The notes beneath the pieces are model-generated. The model saw nothing but the letters and a program-made list of their open reading frames with translations. It did no database searches and was not told the origin of the DNA. A DNA stretch of 64,000 nt from an uncultured Actinomycetes bacterium (GTDB taxonomy: Bacteria > Actinomycetota > Actinomycetes > Nanopelagicales > Nanopelagicaceae): positions 92,698 through 156,697 of the forward strand of contig CAIKKN010000024.1 of the NCBI GenBank assembly GCA_903827945.1, in the 5' to 3' direction. This document shows, piece after piece, positions 53,558 through 62,148 of this stretch; position 1 is the stretch's first letter; every line of letters starts with the position of its first letter. Position numbers and translations under genes: made by a program.

Positions 53558-56010
53558 TGCGCGCGCCACGTTCCTGGATATCTGAATATGTAAATCTCAC
53601 GCCTTCAATTACGGATGAAGAAATTTCAGCAGCGCTGGTAAGAGTGGGCTTTGAAGTAGAAGAAGTAATCGTTCAGGGGGCCGACCTTACTGGACCACTC
53701 GTTGTGGGTGAAGTAATTTCCATTGTCCAGGTTGAAGGTCAAAAGAAACCGATTAGATATGTCGGTTTAAATTGCGGAGATGGACAAACACGTTTTGTCA
53801 TCTGCGGGGCAGAAAATTTCAAGGTTGGTGACTTAGTTGTCGTTGCTCTTCCAGGAGCGGTCTTGCCAGGAGATTTCTCTATTGCTGCTCGTGAAACTTA
53901 CGGACATACGTCAAATGGAATGATTTGTTCTTCAAAGGAACTTGGCCTAGGTGAGGATCATTCAGGAATTATTGTTTTACCTCTCGATTCTTCGCTACCG
54001 GGTGACGATGCAATCTCGCTCCTCCAGATAAACGATACGATTTTTGATGTTGCAGTCAATCCTGATCGTGGTTACGCGCTGAGTTTGCGTGGAATTGCAC
54101 GTGAGGTTGCGGCTTCGTTGAACCTATCTTTCACCGACCCAATCGAAAGCGCTAAAAAGATTACTTTCGTTGAGACCGGTGTGCCAGTTGAAGCAAAGAT
54201 TTCTGATGGCGCCATGGTGATGTTCCTGCGAACTATTTCTAATTTCGACCCGGCCGCTAACTCGCCACTTTGGATGACTCGCAGAATAGAGAAATGCGGA
54301 ATGCGAGCAATCTCCTTGGCCGTGGATGTGACAAATTATGTGATGATGGAGCTAGGCCAACCTTTGCACGCTTTCGATGCTGATCAAGTGAGTGATTTCC
54401 TTGAAATTCGCCTGGCCGGCAAATCTAAGTCGCTGAAGACATTGGATGGACAAGAAAGAGTTCTAGATAGCGATGACCTTGTTGTTGCAGATTCCAAGAA
54501 AGTTTTGGCCTTAGCGGGAACAATGGGTGGACTTGATTCGGAGATCACCGAGAAAACAACGCGCATCGCCGTTGAAGCCGTTCGATTCGATCAGATTTCC
54601 ATTGCGAAGAATTCTCGGAGACATAAATTATCAACTGAAGCATCTAGGCGTTTAGAGCGTGGCGTAGATCCTTCACTTGCAGAGTTTGCCTCTGCAAGGG
54701 CCGCAGCACTGCTTGTCGAACTTAGCAATGCGACGTATGTGGGGACTTCTACGCAAGGGAAGGCAACATATCTGCCGATAGTGGAATTAGATCCAGAATA
54801 TGTTGGGGCGCGAATTGGCTTGGAAATTTCTTCAGAGCTTGTGAAGGAAAAACTAGAGCTTGTTGGTTGCGATGTGACTATAGAGAATGGAAAGTTTTAT
54901 GTTGACCCACCTTCGTGGCGCGTGGAACTTCTCTCGCCTGCCGATCTGACTGAAGAGGTCGCCCGTAATATTGGTTACGACAAGATTCCTTCAATACTTC
55001 CGCCTCGTAAGACGGTGGCCGAGCTAACACCTTCGCAGAAGCGTCGCAGAGTTTTAGCGCAATCATTAGTCGCGCGCGGTTACGTCGAAGTGATGACATT
55101 TCCTTTTGTAAACGAAGCTCTGATTGCTCGTATGGGATTCGTAGGTGCTCGCGCAGAGTCATACAGAATCGCTAATCCGATGTCCGAAGATCAACCACTC
55201 TTGCGCCCACATCTGCTTCCAGGTTTGCTAGAAGCAGCAAAACGAAATTATGGTCGTGGTTTCAAAGACTTCTCAATTTTCGAAATGGGTTTGATTTTCA
55301 GAAAGAGTATCGATTTAAAGACGGGTCTTTTTCCGCAAATTGGATCTAGACCTGATGCTGCAAGTATCAAGGAAATTTTTGAATCGGTTCCAACACAACT
55401 CTCATTCATTTGTGGTGTTCAAGTGGGTCGCATCGCCAGCGAAAGCTGGAAGGGAAAGGCCAGAAATTACGAATGGACTGATGCGGTTGGGGAAGTGGAA
55501 ACCATCCTGCGCCAAATGAATTTAACGTGGGAGATAAAGCGCTCGGATTTGGCGCCATGGCACCCAGGTCGTTGTGCCGAATTTATTGTTGATGGCAAGG
55601 CTGTTGCACATGCCGGAGAATTGCACCCGCGTGTAATTGCAGAGTTCGGATTACCTGCTAGATCTGGAGCCTGGGGTTTAAACCTAGACGCGCTGCCTGT
55701 TTCTCCACTTGTTACACCTGAACCAATTGTGGTCATGCCTGCCGCGGTACAAGATTTGGCACTTGTCGTTGACTCAAACGTTTCTTCACAAGATATCCAA
55801 GCGGCTTTGATCGAAGGAGCTGGGGAATTGCTGGAATCCATTACGCTCTTTGATCGATATGAAGCACTTGGTGACGGGAAAGTTTCACTTGCATTTACAT
55901 TGGTCTTTAGGGCTGGGGATCGCACGCTTACGGCTGCTGAAGTTTCTGGGTTTAAAGAGAGCGCAGCGGCAGTTGCTGGCTCAAAATGGGGCGCCACGAT
56001 TCGTTCATAG
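53557..56010 (+). CDS. pheT: Phenylalanyl-tRNA synthetase beta subunit
   Basis: Beta subunit of PheRS, carrying editing and tRNA-binding functions; 817 aa from ATG 53557 (a GTG 3 bp upstream is the alternative). Domains in order: the N-terminal EMAP-like tRNA-binding fold (about 40-150), the B3/B4 editing module with ISLAVDVTNYVMMELGQPLHAFDAD and RRLERGVDPSL, the B5 domain, a catalytic-like core (PLLRPHLLPGLLEAAKRN), and the C-terminal FDX-ACB anticodon-binding domain (VDSNVSSQDIQAAL to the end). It overlaps the pheS stop (TGATG). Confidence 0.96.
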   Translation: MRAPRSWISEYVNLTPSITDEEISAALVRVGFEVEEVIVQGADLTGPLVVGEVISIVQVEGQKKPIRYVGLNCGDGQTRFVICGAENFKVGDLVVVALPGAVLPGDFSIAARETYGHTSNGMICSSKELGLGEDHSGIIVLPLDSSLPGDDAISLLQINDTIFDVAVNPDRGYALSLRGIAREVAASLNLSFTDPIESAKKITFVETGVPVEAKISDGAMVMFLRTISNFDPAANSPLWMTRRIEKCGMRAISLAVDVTNYVMMELGQPLHAFDADQVSDFLEIRLAGKSKSLKTLDGQERVLDSDDLVVADSKKVLALAGTMGGLDSEITEKTTRIAVEAVRFDQISIAKNSRRHKLSTEASRRLERGVDPSLAEFASARAAALLVELSNATYVGTSTQGKATYLPIVELDPEYVGARIGLEISSELVKEKLELVGCDVTIENGKFYVDPPSWRVELLSPADLTEEVARNIGYDKIPSILPPRKTVAELTPSQKRRRVLAQSLVARGYVEVMTFPFVNEALIARMGFVGARAESYRIANPMSEDQPLLRPHLLPGLLEAAKRNYGRGFKDFSIFEMGLIFRKSIDLKTGLFPQIGSRPDAASIKEIFESVPTQLSFICGVQVGRIASESWKGKARNYEWTDAVGEVETILRQMNLTWEIKRSDLAPWHPGRCAEFIVDGKAVAHAGELHPRVIAEFGLPARSGAWGLNLDALPVSPLVTPEPIVVMPAAVQDLALVVDSNVSSQDIQAALIEGAGELLESITLFDRYEALGDGKVSLAFTLVFRAGDRTLTAAEVSGFKESAAAVAGSKWGATIRS

Positions 56011-56031
56011 CTTTATATCGTTATGTTTCTT

Positions 56032-56078
56032 ATGAATATTCATGCATAATTATGCATAAGATTGCATAATTATACTAT
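56032..56078 (+). promoter_or_regulatory. ArgR operator cluster (ARG boxes) upstream of argC
   Basis: There are three AT-rich palindromes. ATGAATATTCAT (56032-56043) and TGCATAATTATGCA (56043-56056) are perfect. A partial copy, TGCATAATTATAC, is at 56063-56075. The second and third are centred 20 bp apart, as expected for the paired 18-bp ARG boxes bound by an ArgR hexamer. The third overlaps the predicted -35 (56062-56067), so binding would block the argC promoter. argR lies in the same operon. Confidence 0.8.
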
Positions 56079-56090
56079 CTGGCTTATTCT
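56062..56090 (+). promoter_or_regulatory. argC promoter (TTGCAT-N17-TATTCT), leaderless
   Basis: The -10 TATTCT (56085-56090) is followed by AGTCCC and ATG 56097. TTGCAT (56062-56067) lies 17 bp upstream as a weak -35. No Shine-Dalgarno precedes argC. An alternative -10 is TATACT at 56071-56076. Confidence 0.5.
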
Positions 56091-56096
56091 AGTCCC

Positions 56097-57119
56097 ATGA
56101 AAGTCGGAATCGTCGGAGCTAGTGGTTATTCAGGTGGAGAGCTCATTCGCTTGATCAACAACCATCCAAAATTTGAAATCGAGTACTTGGCTGCGGCAAG
56201 CAGCGCGGGGGAGCGAGTCACCTCCGTCCACCCTCATTTGGTCAATTTAGCCGAACAGCTCTTTGAAGAAACTTCTTTAGAAGGTATGAAACGTTGTGAA
56301 CTTATTTTCTTTGCGCTACCTCATGGTGCGTCAGCCGATTGGATCGCGAAACTTCCTGAAAGCACCAAGGTTGTAGATCTCGGAGCTGATTTTCGACTCG
56401 AGGATCAAAGTCAATGGGAGAAGTATTACGGTGGAAATTACGCTGGCTCATTGCCATATGGGCTCCCTGAACTTCCAGGCAATAGAGCGCTAGTGGCTGG
56501 TTCCACTCGTGTCGCTAATCCGGGATGTTATGCAACTGCCATAACTCTTGGAGTCTTACCTGCTATTTCACACGGGTTGATTAATTCAGAAGATATTGTT
56601 GTTGTGGCAGCTTCGGGAACAACAGGAGCAGGACGCGCTGTGAAAGTGAACCTTTTGGCTAGTGAAGTCTCAAATTCACTTTCGTCATACAAATTTGGTG
56701 GAGTACATCAACACACGCCTGAAATTGAGCAGTCACTCGAAAAGATTTCTGGAAGAAAAGTAAAAGTTTCTTTCACGCCAATATTGGCACCAATGCCTCG
56801 CGGAATTCTGGCCACAATCACTGCGATATTGAAAGCTCCTGTTGATACAAATAAGGCACATGAAATATATAGCGGTGCTTTTTCCGGTGAAGAATTTGTT
56901 CATGTATTACCGATTGGTCAAATGCCTCAAACGGCTGCTGTTACTGGAAGCAATGCAGCTCAAATTCAAGTTGCGGTAGATACCCACACAAATCGTCTTA
57001 TTATTTCTATCGCGATTGATAATTTAGGAAAAGGCGCCGCTGGCCAAGCTTTACAAAATGCCAACATCATGTGCGGCTATGATGAAATTCTTGGTTTATC
57101 AACTCAAGGAGTGCGTTAA
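56097..57119 (+). CDS. argC: N-acetyl-gamma-glutamyl-phosphate reductase
   Basis: Third step of arginine synthesis: NADPH-dependent reduction of N-acetylglutamyl phosphate. The 340-aa protein has the Rossmann start VGIVGASGYSGGELIRLI and FFALPHGASADW, with VVDLGADFRL following. The catalytic Cys is in VANPGCYATA, preceded by GLPEL. The His-containing GGVHQHTPEIEQ lies in the substrate domain. Its start is leaderless by position, and the ArgR boxes lie just upstream. It shares one base with the argJ start (TAATG). Confidence 0.97.
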   Translation: MKVGIVGASGYSGGELIRLINNHPKFEIEYLAAASSAGERVTSVHPHLVNLAEQLFEETSLEGMKRCELIFFALPHGASADWIAKLPESTKVVDLGADFRLEDQSQWEKYYGGNYAGSLPYGLPELPGNRALVAGSTRVANPGCYATAITLGVLPAISHGLINSEDIVVVAASGTTGAGRAVKVNLLASEVSNSLSSYKFGGVHQHTPEIEQSLEKISGRKVKVSFTPILAPMPRGILATITAILKAPVDTNKAHEIYSGAFSGEEFVHVLPIGQMPQTAAVTGSNAAQIQVAVDTHTNRLIISIAIDNLGKGAAGQALQNANIMCGYDEILGLSTQGVR

Positions 57120-58264
57120 TGGTTTCACTTCCACAAGGATTCAAAGGCGCTGGAGTATCGGCTGGAATCAAGAGCTCGGGAAAGCGCGATCTAGCGTTGA
57201 TTATTAATGAAGGCCCACAAAAATATGGAACAGCAGTTTTTACATCCAATCGGGTGGAGGCTGCTCCGGTAACCTGGTCACGAGAAGTAGTTAAGGACAA
57301 CGAAGTCACGGCGATCATTTTAAATAGTGGAGGGGCAAACGCGTGTACCGGCCCGGATGGCTTTGCAGATACTCACAAGAGCGCCGAATATGTTGCCGAT
57401 CAATTGGGATTGAACGCTGGAGACATTGTCGTTTGCTCAACCGGGCTCATTGGAACCCGCCTTCCTATGGACTCACTTCTGGCTGGCGTCAATATTGCAA
57501 TTGAGAGCCTTGCAGTAGATAACGCCGAACTCATTGCCGAAGCAATTATGACAACCGATTCTCATCCTAAATTTTTCGAGACGGAGTTCAAGGGCGTCAA
57601 AGTCTTCGGGATGGCAAAAGGCGCCGGGATGTTGGCACCGTCCCTTGCAACCATGTTAAGCGTTATAGCGACAGATGCTGTTGTCGATGGCACTGCCGAA
57701 AATATATTCAAGGAAGTTGCTGAGGAAACTTTCAGTCGCATTGATTCAGATGGATGCATGTCAACGAATGACACAGTCACATTTATGGCATCGGGTGCGA
57801 GTGGAATTAGCTTGACTCAATCTGAGTTGAAACACGTACTCCTTGAATGTGCAACCTACCTTGCACAAGAGTTGATTTCAGATGCAGAAGGACATACAAA
57901 AGTTGTCGAAATTATCACGGTAAATGCCGCTTCGGTGGAAGATGCCCTTGAAGTTGGGCGAAGCTGTGCACGAAACAATCTACTTAAGTGCGCGCTAAAT
58001 GGCGGGGATCCAAACTGGGGTCGAGTTTTAGCAGCCGTTGGCACGACAAATGCCACTTTTGATCCGCATACAATTGATGTTTCTCTCAACGATGTAATGG
58101 TCTGCAAGGACAGTGCGCCAGGAGTGGATAGGTCGCACGTTGATTTACAAGGAAAGAATATTCGCATCATGATTAATTTGAAGGCCGGCAGTTGCGCGGC
58201 AACAATTTGGACAAACGACTTGTCGGCAATGTATGTGCACGAGAATTCGTCGTATTCATCATGA
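57119..58264 (+). CDS. argJ: Glutamate N-acetyltransferase/ornithine acetyltransferase
   Basis: Recycles the acetyl group from N-acetylornithine to glutamate, and in bifunctional forms also uses acetyl-CoA. The 381-aa precursor should self-cleave before Thr178 in KGAGMLAPSLATML, giving alpha and beta chains. NSGGANACTG and STGLIG (oxyanion hole region) precede it, and SRIDSDGCMSTNDTV and ALNGGDPNWGRVLAAVG follow. Mono- or bifunctionality cannot be read from sequence; no argA is seen nearby. It overlaps argB by 4 bp. Confidence 0.96.
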   Translation: MVSLPQGFKGAGVSAGIKSSGKRDLALIINEGPQKYGTAVFTSNRVEAAPVTWSREVVKDNEVTAIILNSGGANACTGPDGFADTHKSAEYVADQLGLNAGDIVVCSTGLIGTRLPMDSLLAGVNIAIESLAVDNAELIAEAIMTTDSHPKFFETEFKGVKVFGMAKGAGMLAPSLATMLSVIATDAVVDGTAENIFKEVAEETFSRIDSDGCMSTNDTVTFMASGASGISLTQSELKHVLLECATYLAQELISDAEGHTKVVEIITVNAASVEDALEVGRSCARNNLLKCALNGGDPNWGRVLAAVGTTNATFDPHTIDVSLNDVMVCKDSAPGVDRSHVDLQGKNIRIMINLKAGSCAATIWTNDLSAMYVHENSSYSS

Positions 58265-59049
58265 TTGTTGTGAAATACGGAGGTCATGCCTTACCTCGTG
58301 CTGGTACTCCGGACGCAATTCTTAAGGTCGTGGCCGACTATCACAATAACGGTGCAAAGATTGTTCTGGTACATGGGGGCGGACCTCAAGTCGATGCAGA
58401 GCTGGCTATCCATGGCATCGCAACCGAAATGGTTGGGGGATACCGTGCCACGACACCAGAAGTTTTTGAAGTCGTGCAAAAAGTTTTATCAGGCCAAGTA
58501 CTTCGTACCTTGGTGAACCAACTCATTGGTTACGGCGCAAATGCGGTGGGCCTATCGTCAGGCGACGGCCAAACTATTAGAGCTGAACAGATGGAACCTG
58601 AGGTGAATGGTGAGAAACTCAATATCGGCTTAGTCGGAGACATTGCTTCGACAGATCCAAAGTTATTGCTCTCACTTCTTGAATCTGGTTTTCTTCCAGT
58701 TGTTTCACCTGTGTCAGTCAGCAAAGAAGGAGTGGGCCTTAACGTTAATGGCGATATCGCGGCCGGAGCTATAGCAGGAGTGCTCAAAGCCGATGAAGTT
58801 ATTTTCATGACGGATGTTGAAGGTATCTACCGTGATTTTCCGGATGTGAACTCACTCATTAGAACCATTACATTTGATGAACTCCAAATTTTGCAAAAAA
58901 CTTTCTCCGCCGGAATGATTCCAAAATCAAAAGCTGCCTTATCAGCGTTAACGGCTGGAGCAAAAAGCGTACGCGTGATAGATGGTCGAAACAGCGAGAA
59001 TTTATTGAAAGCACTTGCCGGGCAAGGTGGAACGGTTGTGACAAAATGA
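58261..59049 (+). CDS. argB: Acetylglutamate kinase
   Basis: Phosphorylates N-acetylglutamate, usually the arginine-inhibited step. ATG 58261 overlaps the argJ stop as ATGA and gives 262 aa beginning IVVKYGGHA; a longer frame to 58192 lies inside argJ and is not used. LVHGGGPQVDAELA is the nucleotide/substrate glycine loop, GYRATTPEVFEVVQKVLSG follows, and LNVNGDIAAGAIAGVLKADEVIFMTDVEGI is conserved. It lacks the N-terminal helix that arginine-sensitive hexameric enzymes such as those of Pseudomonas or Thermotoga have, so feedback inhibition is uncertain. It overlaps argD by 4 bp. Confidence 0.95.
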   Translation: MIVVKYGGHALPRAGTPDAILKVVADYHNNGAKIVLVHGGGPQVDAELAIHGIATEMVGGYRATTPEVFEVVQKVLSGQVLRTLVNQLIGYGANAVGLSSGDGQTIRAEQMEPEVNGEKLNIGLVGDIASTDPKLLLSLLESGFLPVVSPVSVSKEGVGLNVNGDIAAGAIAGVLKADEVIFMTDVEGIYRDFPDVNSLIRTITFDELQILQKTFSAGMIPKSKAALSALTAGAKSVRVIDGRNSENLLKALAGQGGTVVTK

Positions 59050-60218
59050 TCGTGAACTCAAATTCCCGCTGGGCAAATGCGATGGAACTAAATTATGGCG
59101 TTCCGAGTGTTTCTCTTGTCAAAGGTAAAGGTAGCTATGTTTGGGATGAGAACGGTAAGAAGTACTTAGATTTTCTTGGAGGTATTGCAACAAATCTTTT
59201 AGGACATGCCGACCCTGATATTGTAAAAGCCGTAAGTGCTCAAATTCGCACGTTGGGTCATGTGAGTAATCTTTATTCACATCCGTATGGACTGCAGTTA
59301 GCAGAGAAAATTCAACTGCTAGTGGGACACCCTTCGAAAGTATTTTTTTGCAACTCAGGAGCAGAGGCAAACGAGGCTGCGCTTAAGATTTCGCGCCTCA
59401 CTGGCAGGACGAGAATACTTTCGACGGAGGGAAGTTTTCATGGCAGAACAATGGGTGCATTGTCGTTAACTGGGCAGCCGGCTAAGAGGTCAGCTTTCAT
59501 CCCTCTGTTAAGAGGCGTTAAATTTCTCCCTTACGGAGATACCAAATCCATGGAACGCGCTATATCCTCCCGAGTCGCAATGGTGATTCTTGAAGCCATA
59601 CAAGGAGAGAACGGTGTAGTAGTGCCACCGGTGGGTTATCTAAAACGTGTTCGTGAATTGTGCGACCAACATGGAGTATTGCTTTGCATAGACGCCGTCC
59701 AAACAGGAATGGGTAGAACGGGAAATTGGTTCGGGTATGAAAGTGAAGATATCCTTCCAGACATTTTGACTCTAGCAAAAGGGCTTGGTGGCGGCTTACC
59801 ACTTGGCGCGATGATCACCATAGGGGAGAAGGCTCCTCACTTCAGTGCAGGCCAGCATGGATCAACATTTGGCGGCAATCCGGTCTCAGCTGCAGCGGCG
59901 CTTGCAACTATCAGTGCGATCGAGAAGAGACGTCTCTTGAAGAACGCCGTCAAAATCGAGAGCGTCTTACGCAGGGGATTGCAAGGAATCGACGGCGTAG
60001 ATCATGTGAGAGGTCAAGGGTTGCTACTTGGAATTGTGTTGAAGGAGAACATTGCCCATCAGGTAGTGGTTTCGTGCGCCGCGCATGGCCTACTTGTAAA
60101 TGCAACATCCGAAAAAGTCATTCGAATCGCCCCTGCACTGAATGTGACCGATGTGCTTGTAAAAGAGTTTCTTAAGAAATTTACTATGGCACTCAAGGAG
60201 GTTTCTGAAATTGTCTAA
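59046..60218 (+). CDS. argD: Acetylornithine aminotransferase
   Basis: PLP class III aminotransferase forming N-acetylornithine; it may also serve lysine synthesis. The 390-aa protein contains YLDFLGGIATNLLGHADPDI and FFCNSGAEANEAALKISR. The PLP-contact GSFHGRTMGALSLTGQ, the Asp in CIDAVQTGMGRTG, the Schiff-base Lys in LAKGLGGGLPLGAM, and STFGGNPVSAAAAL are also present. It overlaps argB by 4 bp and argR by 8 bp. In most actinobacteria argF comes next; here it is argR. Confidence 0.96.
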   Translation: MIVNSNSRWANAMELNYGVPSVSLVKGKGSYVWDENGKKYLDFLGGIATNLLGHADPDIVKAVSAQIRTLGHVSNLYSHPYGLQLAEKIQLLVGHPSKVFFCNSGAEANEAALKISRLTGRTRILSTEGSFHGRTMGALSLTGQPAKRSAFIPLLRGVKFLPYGDTKSMERAISSRVAMVILEAIQGENGVVVPPVGYLKRVRELCDQHGVLLCIDAVQTGMGRTGNWFGYESEDILPDILTLAKGLGGGLPLGAMITIGEKAPHFSAGQHGSTFGGNPVSAAAALATISAIEKRRLLKNAVKIESVLRRGLQGIDGVDHVRGQGLLLGIVLKENIAHQVVVSCAAHGLLVNATSEKVIRIAPALNVTDVLVKEFLKKFTMALKEVSEIV

Positions 60219-60705
60219 AACCCCGATTACTTCCCCCGCTAAGAGAAAAACAACGATTGCTGATTTGATTTCGAAGAAAGTGATTGATTCACAAGAGGCT
60301 CTTGTGCATGCACTAAAACGAGAGGGAATTATTGTTACACAAGCGACGGCGAGCCGCGATCTCGTTGAATTGGGCGCCTATCGAGGAAAGGACAAGAGTG
60401 GTGTAACGCGTTACCTTCTTCCCGCGGAACAGTTTTCATCGACAAAGCCAGATCTCTTGCTTTCAGCTAAAGCAAGTGGAAATTTGGCTGTATTGCGAAC
60501 TCCACCTGGCGGTGCTCAGTTATTGGCTAGTTCACTTGATCATTCTGACTTGGTCTCCCTGCTCGGCACTATCGCGGGGGACGACACGGTTTTAGCAGTG
60601 GCCAGCACATCGCAAGGCGGTGCTCGACTCATCAAAGAAATTCAAGATTTCTTGGGTGGTTCTCGCGTAAAATCAGCAAGGTCGACGCAACAAAAGAGAA
60701 GGTAA
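60211..60705 (+). CDS. argR: Arginine repressor ArgR
   Basis: Arginine-responsive hexameric repressor, 164 aa. The N-terminal winged helix (about 12-80: TIADLISKKVIDSQEALVHALKREG, VTQATASRDLVELGA) binds ARG boxes, and the C-terminal domain (about 85-155) holds the oligomerisation and arginine-binding GTIAGDDTVLAVAS motif. The TTG start at 60211 has AAGGAGG 10 nt upstream. The gene lies inside the operon it presumably controls, consistent with autoregulation through the boxes before argC. Confidence 0.95.
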   Translation: MSKTPITSPAKRKTTIADLISKKVIDSQEALVHALKREGIIVTQATASRDLVELGAYRGKDKSGVTRYLLPAEQFSSTKPDLLLSAKASGNLAVLRTPPGGAQLLASSLDHSDLVSLLGTIAGDDTVLAVASTSQGGARLIKEIQDFLGGSRVKSARSTQQKRR

Positions 60706-60715
60706 GGAAACTGAC

Positions 60716-62143
60716 ATGGCTCTTTGGGGCGGACGTTTTTCGGCAGGACCAGCACAGTCGGTGGCGGCGCTCTCTAGAAGTGTTGAATTTGATTGGCGGC
60801 TTGCTCAATACGACATACGCGTAAATGTTGCTCATGTACGTGGCTTAGAAGCTGGGAATGTAATAGGTGGGGCAGACTCGCAAAAGATTATCTCGGCGCT
60901 CGGTGAACTCAGCCAAGAAGTCGAATGCGGAAAATTCACCTACAACTCTTCCGACGAGGATGTTCATAGCGCCATTGAGCGCGGCCTCATCGAAAAACTA
61001 GGACCACTGGGTGGTGCCTTTCGCGCTGGGCGTTCTCGTAACGACTTAGTTGTTACAGACTTCAAGCTTTACATGATTGATCACATCATGGAAATTGCGC
61101 AAACGTTGACCCTCTTAGTCGATGCACTTAATCGAAGCGCCGAGGAGTACAAGGATGCTTTAGCCCCAGGTTTCACTCATCTTCAACACGCGCAACCCAT
61201 CAATTTTGGACATGAAATTGCAAAGCATTCACATGCATTTCTTCGCGATATCGATCGAATCTCTGATTGGCTTGAGAGAAATTCATTTTCACCGTTAGGC
61301 GCGGGTGCGTTGGCGGGATCTGGTTTACAACCTCATCCAGAAAGCGCTGCGAAAGAATTGGGATTTGTTGGTGCATTGGCTAATTCGATTGATGCAGTGA
61401 GTGACCGAGATTTTGTCGCCGAAGCCCTTTTTATATTCTCAGTAATCGGAATTCATCTTTCGCGGATTGGCGAAGAGTTCACCATATGGAGTACAACTGA
61501 ATTTGGTTGGGCAAAGTTGGATGATGCATTCTCAACTGGGTCTTCAATCATGCCCCAGAAGAAGAATCCTGATATCGCAGAATTAGCGCGTGGAAAGTCT
61601 GGTCGTTTGATTGGAAACCTGACGGGTTTGTTAACTGTCCTGAAAGGTTTACCTTTCGCGTACAACAGAGATTTGCAAGAAGATAAGGAACCGGTCTTTG
61701 ATTCAATTGAGACTTTACAAGTGATTTTGCCAGCCGTGATAGGCATGATTGAAACGACAACATTTGATCGCGAACGTATGGCTAGAGGCGCGCTTACCGG
61801 ACATGCTTTGGCAACTGAAATTGCCGATTTTCTTGCTCGAAAAGGAATTCCATTCTCGGAAGCACACGAAACGTCAGGTAAATGCGTGCGCCTTGCAGAC
61901 TCTCTTTCCTTAGAGGTTCATGAACTAACGGATGAACAACTACAGGGAGTCCATGCGCAACTTACAAGTGACATTCGCACCCTTCTCACTGGTTTAGGTG
62001 CAACGAACTCTCGAACTTCGGTGAGCGGTACGTCGCAATCAAGTGTTTCGGCTCAAATTAGCCTCCTTAAAGTTACAAACCAAGTCGCGCTGAAGAAGAT
62101 TGAAAACGCACGCGAAACCTTCTCAAGAATGATGAGTATCTAA
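60716..62143 (+). CDS. argH: Argininosuccinate lyase
   Basis: Splits argininosuccinate into arginine and fumarate, the last step. The 475-aa protein begins LWGGRFSAGPAQSVAALSRS. It has DEDVHSAIERGLIEKLGPLGG, AGRSRNDLVVTDF, FTHLQHAQPINFGH, and the family signature GSSIMPQKKNPD, and ends in a superhelical C-terminal region. AAGGAA precedes ATG 60716. Its substrate-forming partner argG is not in the window. Confidence 0.97.
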   Translation: MALWGGRFSAGPAQSVAALSRSVEFDWRLAQYDIRVNVAHVRGLEAGNVIGGADSQKIISALGELSQEVECGKFTYNSSDEDVHSAIERGLIEKLGPLGGAFRAGRSRNDLVVTDFKLYMIDHIMEIAQTLTLLVDALNRSAEEYKDALAPGFTHLQHAQPINFGHEIAKHSHAFLRDIDRISDWLERNSFSPLGAGALAGSGLQPHPESAAKELGFVGALANSIDAVSDRDFVAEALFIFSVIGIHLSRIGEEFTIWSTTEFGWAKLDDAFSTGSSIMPQKKNPDIAELARGKSGRLIGNLTGLLTVLKGLPFAYNRDLQEDKEPVFDSIETLQVILPAVIGMIETTTFDRERMARGALTGHALATEIADFLARKGIPFSEAHETSGKCVRLADSLSLEVHELTDEQLQGVHAQLTSDIRTLLTGLGATNSRTSVSGTSQSSVSAQISLLKVTNQVALKKIENARETFSRMMSI

Positions 62144-62148
62144 TAGCC

